Positions 23,381 to 34,323 of a stretch of DNA of 64,000 nt are shown piece after piece. Below the pieces are notes generated by a model. It was not told where the DNA came from and did not search any database. It worked only from the letters and a program-made list of their open reading frames with translations. Source of the stretch: Haliclona indistincta (taxonomy: Eukaryota > Porifera > Demospongiae > Haplosclerida > Chalinidae); NCBI GenBank assembly GCA_964017065.1, contig OZ024783.1:16502561-16566560 (forward strand), written 5' to 3'. The position numbers and the translations under genes are program-made. Positions within the stretch are counted from its first letter, which is position 1, and every line of letters begins with the position of its first letter.

Positions 23381-24542
23381 TGCTATGCATACATGTAATG
23401 TGGTGTTGTAGTGTTTTATCATTTTGACATGTGGTAGAGTTGAAAAAATATGACAAGATATGCTGAAAAAATAATAAACTAAAAATTAATTTCAATCCAT
23501 AGTAGCACATGTTATATGTACAGAACTTGCAACTCTGATGAAACTCTACAGATCTGAAATGCAGACAGTATGCACTGTGTAATTGATGTCTTGCATAGGA
23601 ACAGGATGTGTTTCATGATCAATGAGAATACCGGGAAAAATTTTCTGTGCCATTAGTGTCCAGATTATAGTGAGATTCCACTGTATTGCAAAGGTTTCAA
23701 CCGTAGAATGAGATAGTTAAATAACTTGTAAATAACGCTTCCATTTATGGTCATGTCACATCTGAGTATGAGGTGTATGAATCACACTAGGCAATATCTA
23801 TGAACTAAGTGTTCTTCACTTAGTCAAAGTTAAATCATCATAGCAATGCAATTATTACCTCCATAACACATACTATGACTGCATACTGTTACCAACAAAC
23901 AAACTCTCATAACTTTGCAACCAAAGTGCTGAAAAGAATAGCGCTAGAACCAAACTGTATATAGCTAAAGATAGCGCTTTATACCATAGCACGAAAGAAC
24001 GAAATCATGTGCTTGATCATTTTTCACCTGAAATTACTTTCTGTGGTTTTTCCAATATTGTGTCACATATGAACACTGTTTGTAGTTCACACTATTATTA
24101 ATACATACTATTTATCTTCCCACTAATAGTGAGCTGGATCTACTGTACTTGTATAAAGCATCTTAGTAAGCCACAATGTTCTATTTGTTGTTGGTATCTT
24201 ATTGAGTAGTGTGGGTTGGGTACATGATTCAAATACCTAGTGAGTAATATCATGACCACATAAAAAGAGTTATCATAACTGCATGTGTGGTAGTCAAGTA
24301 CCATGTAGTGGAATTTTGGAGAGTCCAAATTTCTGTGAAAAAATTAGCAATGGTATAAAACTATGATGTGAATTGAAATATGCACAGAGTGATGGTGTGA
24401 TGTTTCAGAACATAATGTTAGTATGTTGTACATTCCTAGCTCAAACACTTTATATCATGATCTGAGTATGAGCTGGTGTGTACAGTATCACACTATAGAA
24501 TTATTATTACAACAATAATAAACTGATTGTGAACTACTTGTA

Positions 24543-25780
24543 CAAGAAAATTAAAAAGATTTCTATCGAAATCAAAAGGATGTAGGATTGTGAAATCTAC
24601 CACTGGTCCACATTGTAAACTAACAAGGAACAAGCATGGAATGGTAACACGATTGACTTGCTAACAGACCATAGATCCCTACATCAGTGGCTGCTGTAGT
24701 TGACTATAGCTAGTTTAGCTTAGCTTGTTGCTGTTGACTGACACCTGACGTGCATTCAGCTTGTGACAGCTTATGTACAGCCACTGATGTAGGGATCTAT
24801 GGTCTGTTAGCAAGTCAATCGTGTTACCATTCCATGCTTGTTCCTTGTTAGTTTACATTGTGGACCAGTGGTAGATTTCACAATCCTACATCCTTTTGAT
24901 TTCGATAGAAATCTTTTTAATTTTCTTGTTTGTGTCCTTTTGTTTCTTTTTCAGCGAAGTGCAGTTCAATATCATGCACGTGCTGAGCTGTCTTTGTTTC
25001 CACCATTGGTTTAGTTTTCCTGTTGTTGATGGCTTTTCTTTATTATTAAGAATTTTGAACTTTTAGCTAATAATAATTGTTATGCTGTACATATCAGCTC
25101 GCCTACACATGCATGCAGTGGATAACCAACAATTGTTTGTAGACATGTACGAGTACGGCGGTTGTAATTATCTGGCAAGCGCAGAATGGTGATCCTATAC
25201 GAGCTTACCGTTCTTCGAAGACTCCAGACAAATACATGTATGTGTTCTCCGTGATCCATAGGGCGCGCGGCGATACTCAAGCTAGTGCTTGGTCACGTGC
25301 GCTAACCACTGCTTGGTCACGTGCGTATTGCGCAATCACATCAATGGCGTCTGACACTTAGCTGACAATGGATCACGATCGAGAAATCTCGGAATTTATA
25401 TCGACGTTTCGCTAAAAACTAAGTTCAAAAGGCACCTGCCAGAAGAATTTCACGACTGTTCGTGGGTGTTTTGGTCTCGGCATTGCTCGCGTAAAGGCGC
25501 TAGGCGCGCTGAAGAAAGAAAGAAAGAAAGAAGAAGAAAACGAAGATGACGAAACACGATTTTCACCGTTTCCAGGTTCGTCACTTTAGTAACAATTTCG
25601 AGCAATTTCCTTGCTACTGTAAGATGGGGCAACGCCAGAGAGCAGATTTAAGTGTCTTTTGACGTATACAATTCATGACCAGGCGAAACATCAGCGTTTG
25701 AACGCTAATACATTGTATGTAGCCGCCATCTTGTTTTCTCGTTCAACCCTACATAGGGAGGCACTACCGTGCCTCCCTAA
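24543..25780. mobile_element. Composite foldback element ZW (copy B)
   Basis: The first part (Z, 24543-24930) is a hairpin with arms of about 175 bp, starting CAAGAAAATTAAAAAGA and returning as its inverse. The second part (W) runs to a terminal palindrome GGGAGGCACTACCGTGCCTCCC. The same Z+W order occurs twice at 47404-49822. Copies A (near 5250) and C (near 43275) show the uninterrupted site CTTGTAAAGCTAG, so it is an insertion. No transposase was found. Exact ends and target duplication are unclear. Confidence 0.75.
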
Positions 25781-25899
25781 TAAAGCTAGTCATGTGATTT
25801 TCATTGTAACCAGCTCATAATAACATTGTGTGATACAGCACACGTCACTGAATATGATTATCACTTCTCTTGTGACGTGTAGACCGACAAAAGAGCTGA

Positions 25900-26531
25900 C
25901 CAGAGAGCAAGCTAGGAATGATGGTGTAGCTGACATGAACGATTTCTCTTCTCTCTTCTGAGGACCATACTATCATCTCAACTGTGACCTATGATGGGAG
26001 TGTCAAAATGGCGGCACCTAACACCAATCGAACTGATAGTGAACAAGACAGAGATATAGTGAGCAAGTTCCTCTACAACATGGCGGACAATTGCAAGATA
26101 CAGAACTGAGTGATCAAAGACTGCATGAGTAGTGATAACCGAACGATGCTCTTATATTCAAACCAACAAAGAATAGAAAAACAAGTAAAATTTACTGATT
26201 CAAGAAATTACCAAAAACAGAATAATAAGTGCTTGACATGACTAACATTGAATCATCTTTCAATGATGGAGAGAGTGATGAACACAGCACTGCAGTGCCG
26301 TCAACACTGACAAGAGCAAGGAGAGTGAGTGATAGAGAGGGTAGTGCAGCACAGACCATGACTACCACTACCAGTAGTGAGCTGGAGTTCAGACGAGATC
26401 TAGCTGCCCTGGACGCTGACATTGCACGACTACAAGTGCACTTTCAAGTAGCTCTATACAACCCTTACAGCAGTCTTGATCTGATCATCATAATCATGAT
26501 GTACCTGTACCTGCATGCAATAATTTATTGA
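25900..26531 (+). pseudogene. Copy B of the conserved unknown segment
   Basis: Matches 5360-5938. The first frame is broken early by small indels. The second frame has two consecutive stop codons where copy A reads EQE. The acidic/helical part (IESSFNDGESDEH, DIARLQVHFQVA) is retained. Confidence 0.35.
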
Positions 26532-27758
26532 GCTATGACACATTATTATGTATTTTATATGTTAACACTTACCTGAATCAACAGCAGCATTATTAGTTTA
26601 GTTATGGATATCATTATACATGACAAATTTTTGCATTGCAATTTTGTTCAAAAATTTTAAAGTCAATTTTTGCATTCCTGGTAACACGCCCTCTTTTCTC
26701 GATCATCATCAGTCGCTGTCTACTAGTGCCATGAGTTCTCTGAGCTATGATCAGGACCAGTTGGTAAGAGATAGAATACTGTATTCTACTAGCACTGTCA
26801 CCGCAATAAGCTGTGGTATCAGCGAACCTGAGCTGGTTGAGCCCTGCCCGGGCAGGGGGGCCGCGGGCGGAACTGCTTGTAATTCAGTCCTGTTCAGCCT
26901 GGAGGCTAGCTAGGCTCCTGTAGTGCACTCCACAAGGACCTGCTCACTGTGTACCCGACGTATAGCCGCCGCCTAGCGTGCCCTACACTGAGGATACTGT
27001 ACTGTTGATTTTATGAATATTAATGAGTTCGGTCATGTGATCAGTGGTTGATAGAGATTGTAGCAATCATTGGCTAATACTGTTACATTATGTTGTGCTC
27101 TACTCACAGAATGTGAAACTGTGCGATGCTTGTGAAGATGGTGATGTCAGTAGAGTGAGTGAACTGATATCTAAAGGAGCTCAAGTTAACTATCACAATC
27201 CTGATGATGACAATGTGAGTACTATTATAGTGGTCACATGATGCTAGTAACAGATTTACACATCAGTATCTACTACCACACACAGTCAGTGATTGAGTAT
27301 TTGGTTCTGTATGTGTGTTAGTGCAGTGGCGTATCCAGGATTTGAATAAGGAGGGTCCTCACACTCTGTAATTGTTTGTTATACACAAAATATCATTGTG
27401 TATTCAAGACAAAGAGCACTTAGCCTACACTGCCAAGTGATGTTTTTGTTCAGCACTGATGATTCCAGACCAGATTAATTTTTATGAATATTAATAGTGA
27501 CATAGCAACTGTTCGCATAGCAAATTGCTTGATAAGGGAGTGCTTGAGCACTGAGAGCACCCTTGTAGATACTTCCCTATTAGTGTGTCCATCATTGACT
27601 ACATTTAGGTTAGACGATGGATTCGAGGTGTCTACGGGATTTAGATCACCGTGGAAACCGATGTTTTAGACGTCCTGAGCGCGTAGCGCGAGGGCGTCTA
27701 TTTCAGTTTACAAGGTGAGCTAAATCTCGTATAGGCACCGAGAATCTATCGTCTGAGG

Positions 27759-28235
27759 CAGGGCTTCAAATTAGCACTCGCCCGCACGCCCGAGGCGAGT
27801 GAAATATAGCTTGGGCTAGTAAAATTTGCAAGGTTATCGCCCGGCTGGCTAGTTAAACTAGACTTACTTTACAACAATAGTTTACTGGATGAACGCGAGC
27901 GTACGTTGCAAAGAACAATAGCGTTGCAAAGAACACGAATTAATGCGCACCAGGCAGGCGGGGTTATGGTCACGCATTGGTTTATGGTTTATGTAAAGCA
28001 TGTGCAATACAAACCCACAGCACAGGTTGTAAAATCAGTGGTTTGGCAATATATATTTTTGGTTTGGCTAGAGTATATGGAGATACTAGAAATTGTTCTG
28101 TGAAATTGCTACTTGTCATTATAAATACTGTTAACAATTTTGTTCTTGGGCTAGTAGAACATGTGCTGGGCTAGTTATAATTTGACCTTACTAGCCCGGC
28201 GGGCTAGAAGCAAAAAAAGTTAATTTGAAGCCCTG
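27759..28235. mobile_element. hAT-type MITE with 8-bp target duplication
   Basis: The ends are CAGGGCTTCAAATTA and TTAATTTGAAGCCCTG. GTCTGAGG is repeated on both sides (27751-27758, 28236-28243). The E copy at 551-982 has the uninterrupted CGTCTGAGGTG. An 8-bp duplication and CAGGG ends are hAT hallmarks. At 477 bp with no transposase frame, it is non-autonomous. Inside are several GGGCTAGT motifs. Confidence 0.9.
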
Positions 28236-28468
28236 GTCTGAGGTGTTTAGACCATACCTGCGCTTAAGCAAACGAAGCGCTCGAGGTAGTAGAGAGCCCA
28301 GAGAAGTTCCCAGAGTCAAGCGACAGCCCGTTTTCAAACGATGGCAGTATAAACTCATGTGCGTTTTTCGACGACGCCATTTCGTTGTGGTTATTAATGA
28401 CGTGGTTAATTAAAGGTGGTCTAAGTAAACTCAGCGGTGTACTAAGTAAAATCAGTGGTGTACTAAGT

Positions 28469-28668
28469 TAATCGCTTACCAATCTTCCGGACTTGATCGC
28501 CGTTTCCTCGATTCGCGAACCTACAACTCGGGGGGGGCACCCTGCCTGCTTCTGCCAGCCGTAACTGACGTCATCAGCCGGAAGAGTGCCCTTGGGCGTC
28601 TGACCACACCCCAAACCCCGCCCCTCTGTTGTCACTTTCCCCTTTGGGGCGTGACCGAGGGGCGGGGC
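28469..28668 (-). repeat. Ngaro B2 repeat
   Basis: Nearly identical to B1 (28959-29157), with one extra G in a G-run and one extra T. Both start at TTAATCGCTTACC and end at GAGGGGCGGGGC. It is the 3' terminal repeat on the element strand. About 74 bp separate it from A2. Confidence 0.85.
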
Positions 28669-28742
28669 TTGAGTATGCCCAAACACCATCACGTCGAGTT
28701 CACACGCGACGGAGATATTCACTAAAGGAGGAAGGGGCGGGT

Positions 28743-28958
28743 GGATGGAGCGTTTGGCAGCAGCAACAGCGCGTAGCTCGCCAAACCTTATGATGAGATC
28801 ACGAGGTGAAGCCAGTTGTACGCATGCGTCCGACTTCGTCTCCCACATGCACATGTGGTACGGCGATCGGGAGGCGTGTACTTTGGAGGTACAGCATGCC
28901 CCCTTTGCCCATGCTTAGGCGATTAACCTGATTCAAAGCCTATTGCTCTAAATCTCGA
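28743..28958 (-). repeat. Ngaro A2 repeat
   Basis: 216 bp, matching A1 at 34108-34323. It begins (+ strand) GATGGAGCGTTTGG and ends AAATCTCGAT. It abuts B1, giving the B1-A2-B2 order. Confidence 0.85.
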
Positions 28959-29157
28959 TTAATCGCTTACCAATCTTCCGGACTTGATCGCCGTTTCCTC
29001 GATTCGCGAACCTACAACTCGGGGGGGCACCCTGCCTGCTTCTGCCAGCCGTAACTGACGTCATCAGCCGGAAGAGTGCCCTTGGGCGTCTGACCACACC
29101 CCAAACCCCGCCCCTCTGTTGTCACTTCCCCTTTGGGGCGTGACCGAGGGGCGGGGC
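28959..29157 (-). repeat. Ngaro B1 repeat
   Basis: Copy of B2 placed directly after the pol 3' flank on the element strand and next to A2. Confidence 0.85.
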
Positions 29158-29355
29158 CCAAACTTATTCTTATTCCCTGACTCTTTCTATATTCTTGCAA
29201 TTTGGAATTATCTAACTGCCGCTGCTTGGTTGTACATGAATTTACAGTTAACAGCAAAGAGTCACAATAGATAAAGGAATCATAATAATTTCATGTTGAG
29301 ATGATATTATCGTCAGTTATAGTCAGTTGCTTAAGCTGGTGTTTATTACTTCGCT

Positions 29356-32106
29356 TCATGGTGTTTCTGACTGTCCCCTTGAAGATTCACCCTGATTAGC
29401 AGGGTGAACTAGTCTCTTCGACAGCGCTGCCAGCGTCTCTCGAGGAGTCCTCACGTACAGGAGGTAGGCTGATGACTCCCACCTGCCCATCATTTTGATC
29501 ATGTGGTCTGGAACTCCAGCTGCCGCTGCTGCAGTTGCTGCTCCTATTCTAAAGCTATGCCCCGAATATTTGCTGCTGTCTATGTTCTGGTGAGCTAAAG
29601 CCTTTTTGACCTTTTTTACAAATTGCGCTTTCAGCAACGGAGATCCATCTTCGTGGATAAACAAGGGACCTTGACCTCTCTGTGGCCTGCGTGTCAAGTA
29701 ATTGGAGAGTGCTGTGACTGGGCATATCTCATTAAGTGATTGGCCCAAAAATATATTCACTCCTTTGCCAAAGGGGTCCGTTTTTGCTCTTCGCAGAAAC
29801 ACTCGTATCATTGAGGGGTCTGCAGGCGGGATCAATTCAACATCTGCTGCTGTTATTGAGGGGGTTGCTCTTAGATTTGGTACCGTAAATTCACCCGAGC
29901 GCATGAAACCAAAGAATGCAAGGCAGGCTGCCGCCCATAAGAGGCGCGCCTCAAATTCCTGTTCTAGTCCTGAACTCCACGCCCGCAATAGGACGCGCAT
30001 CACCTCCCCGGTGATTGGAAGCCGAGCTTTGGCATTTGACGGCTGCGACCTCGATATTCCTTTTAGGATATACTGCAACCTTGGAAACTGCGATCTGTCT
30101 ACCGCATCCAACCCTGCTGAGATTTGAAGGTGGCGCAGAGCGGACAAATAAGCAGAAATTGACTGTGGCTGCAGGCCTTCATACGCGAGGAATGCGGCAA
30201 ACAATGATAAGCAATATTCAGAGAGAGGGAGAGGAGACAAATTATATATTGCACAAAAATTCAAATATCTTCTCTGTGCTGAGGAGTACGATGTTCTGGT
30301 TCGGCCTGCCAGCCCGCCTGCAAAGAATTCTTTAGCAAGGACCTCCAACTTGGGCTTGTCCAGTCGGGTTCCGGCAGACACAACAGTTCCAGCAGAGATG
30401 GAGGGAATGGAACTGGAGATTTCGGTGCCTGTGGTATAGGTTGAGATAAAAACGTCAAATTTGTTGCGTGAGATTGCATCAGCTGCTCTATTATCTTTTC
30501 CTGCAATGTGCTTCGCCTTATGATCAAATTGGAGATAAGCCTCTACGAAGAACAGGATTGTCAGCAGACGATTGAGAATCGGATCTCGAGCTGACATTGA
30601 GTTCAATGCGAGCACTACTGACATGTTATCACTTCTGAACAACACCACCTGACGGTACCATTCATGACCCCATAGGACTGCTGCAGCTATGATTGGTACC
30701 AGCTCTTTGCATGCTATGTTAGCTTTTGACCATGTCTCCGGCCATTGCAGCTGTAACCAGCGCTTCGATTCCTCTAAATAACTGCCGCAGCCCCAGGATC
30801 CTGAAGCATCTGAAATAATGACTGGCGATTGCTTTGTGACTTGCAGTGAACCGGGTAGGAAAGAGGTACCGTTCCATTCTTCCGCCAATAACGCCCACCA
30901 AGCTAGGTCTGCTTTTGCGGCACGTGTCAACCGTGTCCTTTGATCTAGACCCCTTTGTCTTTTCATGTCTTCAATTAGGTTGCGCGTAAATAGATGGCCT
31001 GGCCGAACTACTGATGCAGCATGCTTCAGCGTTCCTATCATTGATTGCAATTGGCGCTTCGAAGGATTCGTCCTTGACTCCCATTGTCGTAGGGATGCCT
31101 TTAAGCGTGATAATTTTTGTTGAGGAAGCCTAAGCTCTTGTGCCTCCGTATCGAACTCAATTCCTAAGAAGGTGAGTTTAGACGAGGGTCCCTCTGTTTT
31201 TCCAGGAGCTGGCGGGAGCCCAAGCTTGGTGCAGACCTGAGTTGCTACTTGTACGCTGCGTGCACATTCCGTTGAGTCCTTTTCTGACCAAAACAGAAAA
31301 TCGTCTAGGTAATGGCATGACTTTTCAACGCCCTCACATGCGAGAGCCCACGCTAAAGTGTCCACGACAGCCGTGAACAGTTTCGGGGCGGAGCACAGCC
31401 CAAATGGTAATGCTTGATCTTGGTACACTTGACCTTTCCAGTTAATTCCAAGTAGGTTCCTATCTGCTTGGTGTACAGGCACCTTTTTGTATGCGCTATG
31501 AATATCCAGTTTGGCGAGGAGAGCACCTCTTCCCATGGCTGCCACTTGGAGTGCTGCCTTCCTAACCGTGGTATACTGCACTGACGCCAGATCAGATGAG
31601 ATGGCATCGTTGATGCTGCTACCATCTGGTGCTGATAGGTTCACGATAAGCCTATACTTTCCTGGCTGGTGATGTTTAGGAATCAAGCCGATTGGGCTGC
31701 AGTGTGTCTGTAACCGTTTATCGACGTCAGTTATCGTCTGCAGGTTTCCTGCCCTGACCTCCTCGGCAATATATTTGTCAACTATCTCTGTGCTAGCTGC
31801 TGCCGACGGCATGTTTGTTGCCCTTGCTTGTAGTCCGTGGGAGCGGTCTACCCCAATACGGAAGCCATTCTCCAGCCCTCGTCTCATGAACGCTGCGAAC
31901 CGCTGGTCCGGTAGAGACGATAGGTACGGCTCCCATGCCTTTCTTCTGTCTCGGCTCTCGGGTGACCGCTGATACCTTGTTTCTGACGGTGGTGTGGCTG
32001 CCTCCAGCTCCAGCAGCTCTGATGTATACTTGTATGAGCCCGCCACCAGAGGAATCCCTGTGGGGACACAGACCGATAACGTTGATACGTGATCATTATA
32101 GATCAT
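29356..32106 (-). CDS. Ngaro pol: reverse transcriptase, RNase H, tyrosine recombinase
   Basis: Single 916-codon open frame. RT has Asp201 in LDIHSAY and the catalytic YLDD at 266-269. RNase H has ISDASGSWGCG (Asp433) and SDNMS (Asp493), ending ADAISR. The C-terminal third is a tyrosine recombinase with Arg736 (FMRSGEF), His850-x-x-Arg853 (SGHSFRIG), Trp875 and the nucleophile in AYLLY (residues 880-884). It copies element RNA to DNA and integrates the DNA by site-type recombination. Translation may start at the ATG at 32106, but a TGTCCCCACAG acceptor just before 32057 suggests splicing from the gag region. All catalytic residues sought are present, so the enzyme may be active. Confidence 0.9.
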   Translation of the reverse strand: MIYNDHVSTLSVCVPTGIPLVAGSYKYTSELLELEAATPPSETRYQRSPESRDRRKAWEPYLSSLPDQRFAAFMRRGLENGFRIGVDRSHGLQARATNMPSAAASTEIVDKYIAEEVRAGNLQTITDVDKRLQTHCSPIGLIPKHHQPGKYRLIVNLSAPDGSSINDAISSDLASVQYTTVRKAALQVAAMGRGALLAKLDIHSAYKKVPVHQADRNLLGINWKGQVYQDQALPFGLCSAPKLFTAVVDTLAWALACEGVEKSCHYLDDFLFWSEKDSTECARSVQVATQVCTKLGLPPAPGKTEGPSSKLTFLGIEFDTEAQELRLPQQKLSRLKASLRQWESRTNPSKRQLQSMIGTLKHAASVVRPGHLFTRNLIEDMKRQRGLDQRTRLTRAAKADLAWWALLAEEWNGTSFLPGSLQVTKQSPVIISDASGSWGCGSYLEESKRWLQLQWPETWSKANIACKELVPIIAAAVLWGHEWYRQVVLFRSDNMSVVLALNSMSARDPILNRLLTILFFVEAYLQFDHKAKHIAGKDNRAADAISRNKFDVFISTYTTGTEISSSIPSISAGTVVSAGTRLDKPKLEVLAKEFFAGGLAGRTRTSYSSAQRRYLNFCAIYNLSPLPLSEYCLSLFAAFLAYEGLQPQSISAYLSALRHLQISAGLDAVDRSQFPRLQYILKGISRSQPSNAKARLPITGEVMRVLLRAWSSGLEQEFEARLLWAAACLAFFGFMRSGEFTVPNLRATPSITAADVELIPPADPSMIRVFLRRAKTDPFGKGVNIFLGQSLNEICPVTALSNYLTRRPQRGQGPLFIHEDGSPLLKAQFVKKVKKALAHQNIDSSKYSGHSFRIGAATAAAAAGVPDHMIKMMGRWESSAYLLYVRTPRETLAALSKRLVHPANQGESSRGQSETP

Positions 32107-32416
32107 TCATAAACATGCGATCGGTATCAATTACTTTCCCAAGCCGCAATGTTACGCCTTGCGTGCAACGCTGACATGACAACTTTGTTTTGCATACACA
32201 ATGAGACTGTGATCACCATGACCACTGTACAGCAAATGAGTCAAGCATAGTTACAGTACTAACATCCGCGAATGGTTGCACCAACCATGCCATGCAGCTA
32301 TGTAGAATACGTGAAATTGAATATATGAGTTGAATATAGAGAGACACAGGGGAATATAGCCTGTGTCCAGCAGCGTTTCAGATTGTCCGCTTGACCTATG
32401 CGTCCAAGACAGCTCT

Positions 32417-33635
32417 TTATGCGCTACCCTGGTCTGCAGCGTTCTTTGGCGGCGCCCGACCTTTTCCCTTGCTGCTGGGCCTATCGGAGCATTCCTTTGC
32501 TCCATGCCCTGCTCGACCGCAGAGGATGCATGAGTGCTCAAACTTGCAGCTTGTTTCGTCCAGAGCACAGTGTCCTTTGTTGAAGTTCCTGCACAATGAT
32601 TCCCATCCCTTATATGGGTGGGGCCTCTTGTTCGCCCGCTCACGCGAATTTGGTGGGTTAGGCAATTGGGCTGGCTGACGGTTTGGCGGAAGAATGACCT
32701 TCAGTGCACACTCGGCTGAAATGTGATCGTCGCCTCGACAGATGCTGCATACTGTGCGTTTGTGTGCGTCTTCTGGTGCTGGAGCCAGGACGGTAGCTGA
32801 CATTAAGGAGTTGTTTATGTCGTTCCATGAGCCGACCGCTCCTCCTGCCATTTGCTGTCTGAAATGTTGGTCGTATGCAATCCATCCGGACCCTCCATGC
32901 TTGCGTGCCAGTTGGATCACTATTTGTGCATACGCCGCCAGATCTCTAGTAGCCTCGCAGTCGGTCTTGGCTGCTATGAATGACAGAAAGCAGTAGATCC
33001 AAGTGAGAGGGTTGTTTATTTCCCTCAGCCTGCTTGTTGCTGGAGGATGTGCTAGCGACGCTATCGTCCCAATTTCTTGTAGCCTAATTGGATCAAGGCA
33101 ATGTTGTCCGGCAGCAGCTCTTTTAGGTCAAAGTATATACCAGACCGAATTTTTTCCAGTGCCTTTGCTTGAATTGGAGGGAGCGCTGGAGAATAGACCA
33201 GTGGCTTGGTTTTACATGGTGCCGCTGCTAATGACACAAACGGGGCTGCTGAAAGTAAGGATCCCAGAGATTGGTATCCAGTAGGAGAGGTGCTTGCTAC
33301 CGAGGTAGACATGATGCCGCCCATTGATGACGGTGCGAGCAGGGATGAAGTCAGATCGACTGGAGCACTGCTGGCGCCTACAGAACAAATACCATTGGTT
33401 ATAAATTGTACCCTCCCATGAACAGAATGGGATCGCTGGCAAAAGGTACATTTTTGCGAGAAAACAAGGGGGGAGGCGGGGAACCATCAAATTGCTTTAG
33501 CCACAATTTGACAGTTGGCTCCCGCCTTCCCCCTGTCATTAGGCAATTGTTATTGGGCTTTGCTTTAGCCACTTGCTGACAACAGAGGTATGGGAGAGCA
33601 GCGCCTCAATCGGTGGAGAGGGGACAGTAGGGGGG

Positions 33636-33717
<82 letters not shown>

Positions 33718-34081
33718 CCACCATGAGGAAAACTCATAAAAGTAGCGTACAGGAAGATTCGCCTGGCGTTGGCTTTGCTTCCTGTCGCGGCGTACCCTTG
33801 TCCTTGGGGGTGCGCTAGCGACTTGCATGTCTTACAACTGCAGTAAGTAACGAACCAATTCACTTACCCGCGAGGGGGGCTGACATAGACGCCGGAGTAG
33901 ATGAAGGTGGGCCTAAACTGCTGGATCCCTCCGCTGTTGACAGTTCCGCTCGCACGGTGTTCTTAATCAATTCGACAAGCCTGTCCTCTGTGAACGGCAG
34001 TGGAGGGGGCCCAGTAGCTGGAGTTGACCCTGAGGCCGTTGTCGCAGTAGGCGTCGTCGCTGTAGGGGATGCTGTAGACAT
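32417..34081 (-). pseudogene. Ngaro gag-like ORF, spliced, with a frameshift
   Basis: Exon 1 (34081-33868, proline/threonine-rich, MSTASPTATT) ends at a GTAAGT donor in phase 1. Exon 2 begins at 33377 after TTCTGTAG and is in frame. The frame is lost near 33090-33105 and resumes one base off. It runs to 32417 with CSICRGDDHISAEC, a CCCH-like CRNFNKGHC..C..H segment and a zinc knuckle CILCGRAGHGAKEC. These nucleic-acid-binding fingers fit the Gag/ORF1 role of packaging element RNA. The single shift makes this copy probably defective for ORF1, unless it reflects recoding or a sequence error. Confidence 0.7.
33639..33717. repeat. (GA)n microsatellite in the Ngaro gag intron
   Basis: A 79-nt GA run lies in the intron between the two gag exons. 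On the element strand it is a CT run, but here it lies about 260 nt upstream of the acceptor. Long frames through it are artefacts. Confidence 0.85.
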
Positions 34082-34107
34082 CTTAAGCCGATGGAAGTGG
34101 ATTCTTC

Positions 34108-34323
34108 GATGGAGCGTTTGGCAGCAGCAACAGCGCGTAGCTCGCCAAACCTTATGATGAGATCACGAGGTGAAGCCAGTTGTACGCATGCGTCCGACTT
34201 CGTCTCCCACATGCACATGTGGTACGGCGATCGGGAGGCGTGTACTTTGGAGGTACAGCACGCCCCCTTTGCCCATGCTTAGGCGATTAACCTGATTCAA
34301 AGCCTATTGCTCTAAATCTCGAT
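34108..34323 (-). repeat. Ngaro A1 repeat (5' end of element)
   Basis: 216 bp, matching A2. It directly precedes the gag start (ATG at 34081) on the - strand and probably carries the promoter. Its outer border is at AAATCTCGAT/AAAATCAGC, where repeat E resumes. Confidence 0.85.

Larger units (their letters stand above)
28469..34323 (-). mobile_element. Ngaro-type (DIRS order) tyrosine-recombinase retrotransposon
   Basis: Read on the - strand, the element has the split direct repeats that define Ngaro/PAT elements: A1 at 34108-34323, then gag and pol, then B1 at 28959-29157, A2 at 28743-28958 and B2 at about 28469-28668. A1 and A2 are both 216 bp and nearly identical. B1 and B2 differ by a few bases. 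There are no LTRs and no clear target duplication, as expected for recombinase-mediated integration. High repeat identity and an intact pol indicate recent insertion. It sits in repeat E. Confidence 0.9.

Noticed and set aside
25780..25790. Helitron end for element W (hairpin near CTAA)
   Set aside because: The terminal palindrome is followed by CTAA only in copy B. The other copies lack it, and no 5' TC end or Rep/helicase was found.
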